From contig JAESQG010000495.1 in the NCBI GenBank assembly GCA_016765265.1, forward strand, positions 1 through 5,031: a stretch of DNA of 5,031 bases, in the 5' to 3' direction. Positions within the stretch are counted from its first letter, which is position 1. The number at the start of each line of letters is the position of its first letter. The translations under genes were made by a program, and so were the position numbers. The notes beneath the pieces are model-generated. The model saw only the letters and a list, made by a program, of their open reading frames with translations, was not told the DNA's origin and searched no databases. This DNA comes from Pseudomonadales bacterium. Its GTDB lineage: Bacteria > Pseudomonadota > Gammaproteobacteria > Pseudomonadales > DC-out160. This document shows, in pieces, positions 4,997 through 5,031 of the stretch.

Positions 4997-5031
4997 ACTT
5001 TAACTGACGCCGAACGCCAAAGCAAAAATAC

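Larger units (their letters stand above)
4616..5031. other. 416-base AT-rich region upstream of the protease gene
   Basis: No long gene is present on either strand. Going right, it holds the protease ribosome site (4623-4628), a weak sigma-54-like element, a perfect palindrome, and two short rightward frames. There are also A/T-rich runs around 4836-4875 and a right end with repeated GCGTCA motifs (4924-4929, 4951-4956). No convincing sigma-70 promoter for the protease was found. The leftward promoter must nevertheless lie here, or the protease gene is read from beyond the window. Confidence 0.6.

Noticed and set aside
4881..5030. Leftward open frame entering from the right edge (49 residues then TGA)
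   Set aside because: It is open only over the 59-codon frame on the other strand, shows no recognisable protein pattern, and may be chance. It could be the tail of a neighbouring gene, but the sequence does not show it.

Overview
The window reads as accessory chromosome from a moderate-GC, Gram-negative, probably marine gammaproteobacterium. That guess rests on protein style and on two secreted or membrane-anchored products; no rRNA, tRNA or other taxonomic marker is present. Almost all of it can be assigned to five genes, plus one AT-richer stretch of about 416 bases at the right end.

Left half (1-2335): lipid or acyl-CoA type metabolism with its regulator. A TetR-family repressor gene, cut by the left edge, is read leftward from 298. 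It is divergent from a rightward double-hotdog MaoC-type (R)-enoyl-CoA hydratase/dehydratase gene (570-1493). The 271 bases between them hold a good candidate promoter for the hydratase, with a perfect 6+6 inverted repeat between its -35 and -10 boxes. This is the geometry expected of a TetR operator. Converging on the hydratase, 41 bases away, is a leftward gene for a short-chain dehydrogenase/reductase fold protein (1535-2335). It has lost the catalytic Tyr and Lys and has altered cofactor and structural motifs, so it is probably not an ordinary dehydrogenase.

Right half (2336-4615): a leftward two-gene unit. The first gene encodes a secreted reprolysin-like (M12-type) zinc metalloprotease. 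It has a signal peptide but no propeptide, and it carries a C-terminal Ala/Tyr/Asn-rich helical domain with almost no basic residues. Forty-one bases downstream is a gene for an N-terminally membrane-anchored protein whose periplasmic part resembles the prodomain normally fused in front of such proteases. The layout (enzyme, then membrane-anchored folding or inhibitory domain) recalls the lipase/Lif foldase arrangement. I regard this as the most interesting system in the window: a metalloprotease whose prodomain may act in trans. A candidate terminator and a 19-bp tandem repeat lie between this unit and the SDR gene.

Right end (4616-5031): the protease ribosome binding site, a possible but degenerate sigma-54-like promoter, a perfect 7+7 palindrome, and two small rightward reading frames (16 and 59 codons) preceded by recognisable Shine-Dalgarno sequences. 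None of these small items is certain.
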